Source: an uncultured Clostridia bacterium
GTDB lineage: Bacteria > Bacillota > Clostridia > Oscillospirales > Acutalibacteraceae
Length of the DNA stretch: 7,588 bases
Reading direction: 5' to 3'
Assembly: GCA_944381295.1 (NCBI GenBank)
Contig: CALWKP010000301.1
Location: 1-7,588, forward strand
Positions 5,398-7,588 of this stretch are shown piece by piece. The position numbers and the translations under genes are program-made. The notes beneath the pieces are model-generated. The model did not search any database and was not told the origin of the DNA. It saw nothing but the letters and a program-made list of their open reading frames with translations. Position 1 is the first letter of the stretch. Every line of letters begins with the position of its first letter.

Positions 5398-6402
5398 TCA
5401 ACTTTTATAAAAATCTATAATTTTTTTTGCCAGCTCTGCAAACTCATCAGCCACTTCCCGCGGCGCCACGATTTTCGCTTCCGTTCCAAAGCCAAAAAGC
5501 CACGAGAAAAACTGCGGGCTGACCTCTACCGGCACGGTCGCTTCAAAATGTCCGTCCCCGCCCGGCGTGAGAAAAATATCTTTTCCAAACCGATCGATCA
5601 CCGGCCCGATCAAGCGGTTTGCAAAGCGTATCCGTACGGTCTTTTCCTGCCCGCCGAACATCCCAAACATCCGCTTGCTGTATTTCCCTGCGTCAAAATT
5701 CCGGAACAATTCCTGTCCCTGGCGGGTTTTCTTGACAATGCGAAGCTCTGACATCCGGTCGATCCGGTAATGCCGGATCGACCCGCTTTCTGAATCATAC
5801 CCTACCAGGTAATAATTTTCGCTGTTCCACAACAGCGACCACGGGCTGACGTGATACCGTTTTCCGCCCCGGCGCGCTATCTCCTTCACCTTTTCCCGGC
5901 TGCTGAAATCCAGTTCCCACTGCAGATACCGAAAACTGACCTGCTTTCCTGCCGTGATCGCTTCATGGATCTTCTCTATCGTATCATAAACACTCTGGTT
6001 TGCCGCCTTTACCCGGCTTGAGATCACCACCTGCCGCTTCAGCGAACCAGCTTCATGCTGTCCCGCCATGTTTTCCAGTTTTTTCAGCAGTTCCCGCGAC
6101 TGCTGTGGTGGAATCGATCTCGACGACTGCACTGCATCCATCATCAGCTTTAATTCCGGCGTTGCAAACAGCCTTTCCGCCACATAATATCCCCGGGGCC
6201 GGCCGGACATCCGGATATCCATCCCCGATTCCTGCAAGGCCCTCAAATCATCATAGATACTTTTTCTTTCTGCCGGGATCCCCTCTTTCTGCATCACGGA
6301 AAGGATACTCCCCATGGTGAGCGGGTGTTCCTGGTCGGTGCGCTCTAACAAAAGGTTTTGCAAAAATAACAGCCGCTGCTTGGTCACCGGGGTTTTAGCC
6401 AC
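5398..6402 (-). CDS. WYL-domain transcriptional regulator
   Basis: A 334-residue regulator with the standard three-part layout. Residues 8-75 form a winged helix-turn-helix (recognition region RKSIYDDLRALQESGMDI, wing RPRGYYV). About 138-222 is a WYL ligand-sensing domain (VSFRYL, YHVSPWSLLW, NYYLVGYD, HYRIDRM), in which the eponymous W-Y-L appears as Y-Y-L at 197-199. About 253-332 is the WCX C-terminal extension (VRIRFANRLIGPVIDRFG, FSWLFGFG). Length is usual for the family. WYL domains bind nucleic acid or nucleotide-like ligands in the few studied cases. The start is GTG at 6402: CAGGAG lies about eight bases upstream, and the TGA of the CYTH gene ends one base before the GTG, so translation is coupled. 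It may control its own operon or the small-ORF promoter that begins right after its stop. The effector is unknown. Confidence 0.92.
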   Translation of the reverse strand: MAKTPVTKQRLLFLQNLLLERTDQEHPLTMGSILSVMQKEGIPAERKSIYDDLRALQESGMDIRMSGRPRGYYVAERLFATPELKLMMDAVQSSRSIPPQQSRELLKKLENMAGQHEAGSLKRQVVISSRVKAANQSVYDTIEKIHEAITAGKQVSFRYLQWELDFSSREKVKEIARRGGKRYHVSPWSLLWNSENYYLVGYDSESGSIRHYRIDRMSELRIVKKTRQGQELFRNFDAGKYSKRMFGMFGGQEKTVRIRFANRLIGPVIDRFGKDIFLTPGGDGHFEATVPVEVSPQFFSWLFGFGTEAKIVAPREVADEFAELAKKIIDFYKS

Positions 6403-6403
6403 A

Positions 6404-6880
6404 TCATTCTCTCCTGTCCATCCGGGTCCGCTCCCAATAGGCGCTCATACTCGATCCCGGTTTTTCCGTGATATCTTCCCCTAAAAAATCCGGCGGCTGG
6501 AACCTTTGCGCTTCCTCTACCGTTGCAAATTCCACTTCTGCATACCGGAATTCCCAGGGTGATCCCTGATCCACCAGGCTGCACTCCAGTTTTTCTCCTC
6601 CCGGCAGCCGGTACGCCCGGTACACCTTCCGAATCAACGGTTTTCCAACCAGCTCTTCCAGCTCACAAAAGACCTCTTCTGTGATCGGCAGTTCGATCTC
6701 CTGCCGTACCAATGTCCCTTTCCCTTTGAAACATAGCTCATAGGAGGTTCCTGAAGCATTTTTCCTGCTCCGGATCCGGACCGTCGGCTCGGTACAAAGA
6801 TATCCCTGACACATTTCCGATTCTTCCACAAGCGGAAGATCCGGGAATTCTTCCAATAGAAATTTCCGCTCAATCTCCAT
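6404..6880 (-). CDS. CYTH-domain protein (triphosphatase family)
   Basis: A 158-residue CYTH protein, the beta-tunnel family that includes class IV adenylate cyclase, thiamine triphosphatase and bacterial inorganic triphosphatases. The diagnostic ExExK motif is at the very start (E2-I-E4-R-K6). Tunnel residues follow: R35/R37/R39 in VRIRSRK, K52 and K54 in FKGKG, E61 and E63 in RQEIELP, R84-K85 and R88 in IRKVYR, E98, D104, and E115/E117 in YAEVEF. Together they bind metal and a triphosphate moiety. The exact substrate cannot be deduced; tripolyphosphate or a nucleoside or thiamine triphosphate is likely for this short bacterial type. ATG 6880 gives the normal N-terminus, with AGGGG seven bases before it; a longer frame to 6964 lies inside the HAD gene. 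The start overlaps the HAD stop by 11 bases, and the stop nearly abuts the WYL start. Confidence 0.9.
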   Translation of the reverse strand: MEIERKFLLEEFPDLPLVEESEMCQGYLCTEPTVRIRSRKNASGTSYELCFKGKGTLVRQEIELPITEEVFCELEELVGKPLIRKVYRAYRLPGGEKLECSLVDQGSPWEFRYAEVEFATVEEAQRFQPPDFLGEDITEKPGSSMSAYWERTRMDRRE

Positions 6881-7499
6881 CTGGTTTCCCCTGCCTTTCT
6901 TCTGATACTCTGCGCGCGGCTTCCCGATATCCCACGATCTGCAAGTCGCTTTGTGCGCAGGCATCCGCCCAATCCGACGCCATGTGCCGGTCGTATACCG
7001 CGGCTGTTCGGAATCCCGCTGCCCGCGCCGTCTTTAGCGCATACAGGGCGTCCTCATATACCGTAACCTCTTCCGGCTGCGCACCCAGACGCTCCGCCGC
7101 CAGCAGGAAGATATGCGGGGTATCTTTCCCACGGCCGATCTCCGTACATGTCAGGATAAATTCAAAATATCCCGCCACGCCCAAACGCTCCAGCGCGCGC
7201 GATACATGCCCGTACTCCGAAGCAGTTGCGACGCACATGCGCACGCCGTGCTTTTTCAGCTGCGCAAGATACTCTTCCACCCCGGGCTTTAACGGGATCT
7301 TGTAATAATATTCCTCTTCCACCATTCTGCTGATCTGTTCCATGATCTCCGGAACCGTATCCGGGAGATCAAATTCCCTCTGCAAAAATTCTGCGCTCTG
7401 CTGCAGAGAAAATTCTTTGAGCCTTTTACTCAGGTCCTCGGTCACAGTGATCCCATGCATCCGCAAAAACCGCTCGTCCAAATCATCCCACATCCCCAC
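6870..7499 (-). CDS. HAD-superfamily hydrolase, N-terminus broken
   Basis: A HAD phosphatase/phosphoglucomutase-like hydrolase, subfamily IA with a helical cap. From GTG 7499 the frame gives 209 residues. Motif II is the Thr in CVATASEYGH (T92), motif III is K125 in GRGKDTPHIF, and motif IV is E149-D150 in VYEDALYALKTARAAGF. The cap helices are at about 3-68. Motif I, with the nucleophilic Asp, is not in this frame from GTG; it lies just upstream at 7526-7512 as DSEGT, preceded by an in-frame TAG (see the separate entry). The likely original start is ATG 7547. The GTG at 7499 is merely the longest uninterrupted start and would lack the nucleophile. The substrate is unknown. The stop overlaps the CYTH start by 11 bases, making this the first visible gene of the operon. 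As written, the product would be inactive unless the 5' end is a sequence error. Confidence 0.82.
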   Translation of the reverse strand: MGMWDDLDERFLRMHGITVTEDLSKRLKEFSLQQSAEFLQREFDLPDTVPEIMEQISRMVEEEYYYKIPLKPGVEEYLAQLKKHGVRMCVATASEYGHVSRALERLGVAGYFEFILTCTEIGRGKDTPHIFLLAAERLGAQPEEVTVYEDALYALKTARAAGFRTAAVYDRHMASDWADACAQSDLQIVGYREAARRVSEERQGKPDGD

Positions 7500-7557
7500 G
7501 GACTCCAGGATCGTGCCCTCGCTATCACAACTCGCCTAACCTGTCATACCCCCTCCT
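7500..7557 (-). pseudogene. Disrupted 5' end of the HAD gene with its ribosome binding site
   Basis: Upstream of the HAD frame, on the minus strand, AGGAGGGGGT (7557-7548) precedes ATG 7547. That frame reads Met-Thr-Gly then TAG at 7538-7536, then ASCDSEGTILESV joined in frame to the HAD protein. DSEGT at 7526-7512 is HAD motif I with Glu for the second Asp, and the hydrophobic strand that normally precedes it is missing. In another frame the bases before it encode RRVVI, which would fit that strand. A small deletion next to the repeated GATA plus a second one-base shift would explain this. The damage could be real decay or poor sequence at a contig end. Confidence 0.55.
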
Positions 7558-7588
7558 GCCCGCCGCGAAACCTTTCCGACCACACCCC

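Overview
The window looks like a chromosomal segment from a Gram-positive Bacillota, most likely class Clostridia and plausibly Lachnospiraceae. The evidence is strong AGGAGG-type ribosome binding sites, mid-range GC, a LytTR/DUF3021 pair, an E. coli-like hexameric GdhA, a WYL regulator and a CYTH protein. The taxonomic call is inferred from gene style; no rRNA or marker gene is present. The odd length and a disordered right edge suggest that the window may be a whole contig.

Left part, plus strand (1-2490). A decayed NUDIX hydrolase remnant (about 104-259) lies directly upstream of an intact MNT-type nucleotidyltransferase gene (280-945), which is followed by a hairpin. A roughly 500-base gap (946-1445) holds a GC-rich block with a 19-base near-exact direct repeat and three tiny triloop hairpins. 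Next come a promoter and a two-gene operon encoding a LytTR DNA-binding protein and a four-helix DUF3021 membrane protein. The operon ends at a strong intrinsic terminator (2451-2490). The pair resembles known LytTR regulator / membrane inhibitor modules.

Middle, minus strand (2523-3950). gdhA encodes an NADP-type glutamate dehydrogenase, which assimilates ammonium into glutamate. It has its own near-consensus promoter (TTGATT, 17 bp, TATAAT) and converges on the LytTR/DUF3021 operon, sharing the hairpin between them.

Right part, minus strand (4154-7588). Six tightly packed genes are transcribed leftward: HAD-family hydrolase, CYTH triphosphatase-like protein, WYL regulator, a 42-residue small protein, and two tandem divergent YjbQ/UPF0047 paralogues. 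They end at an 18-bp-stem terminator (4154-4196). The first three overlap or nearly touch. A second extended -10 promoter with a dyad at its -35 position lies between the WYL gene and the small ORF. The enzymes all handle phosphate compounds, and YjbQ and CYTH both belong to families with reported thiamine-phosphate activities, so a shared nucleotide or thiamine-phosphate role is possible but unproven.

The most notable points are the YjbQ pair in which the upstream copy has Asn where the conserved active-site His is expected, the NUDIX fossil, the uncharacterised small protein in the YjbQ operon, the structured repeat block at 1160-1300, and the broken 5' end of the HAD gene at the window edge.
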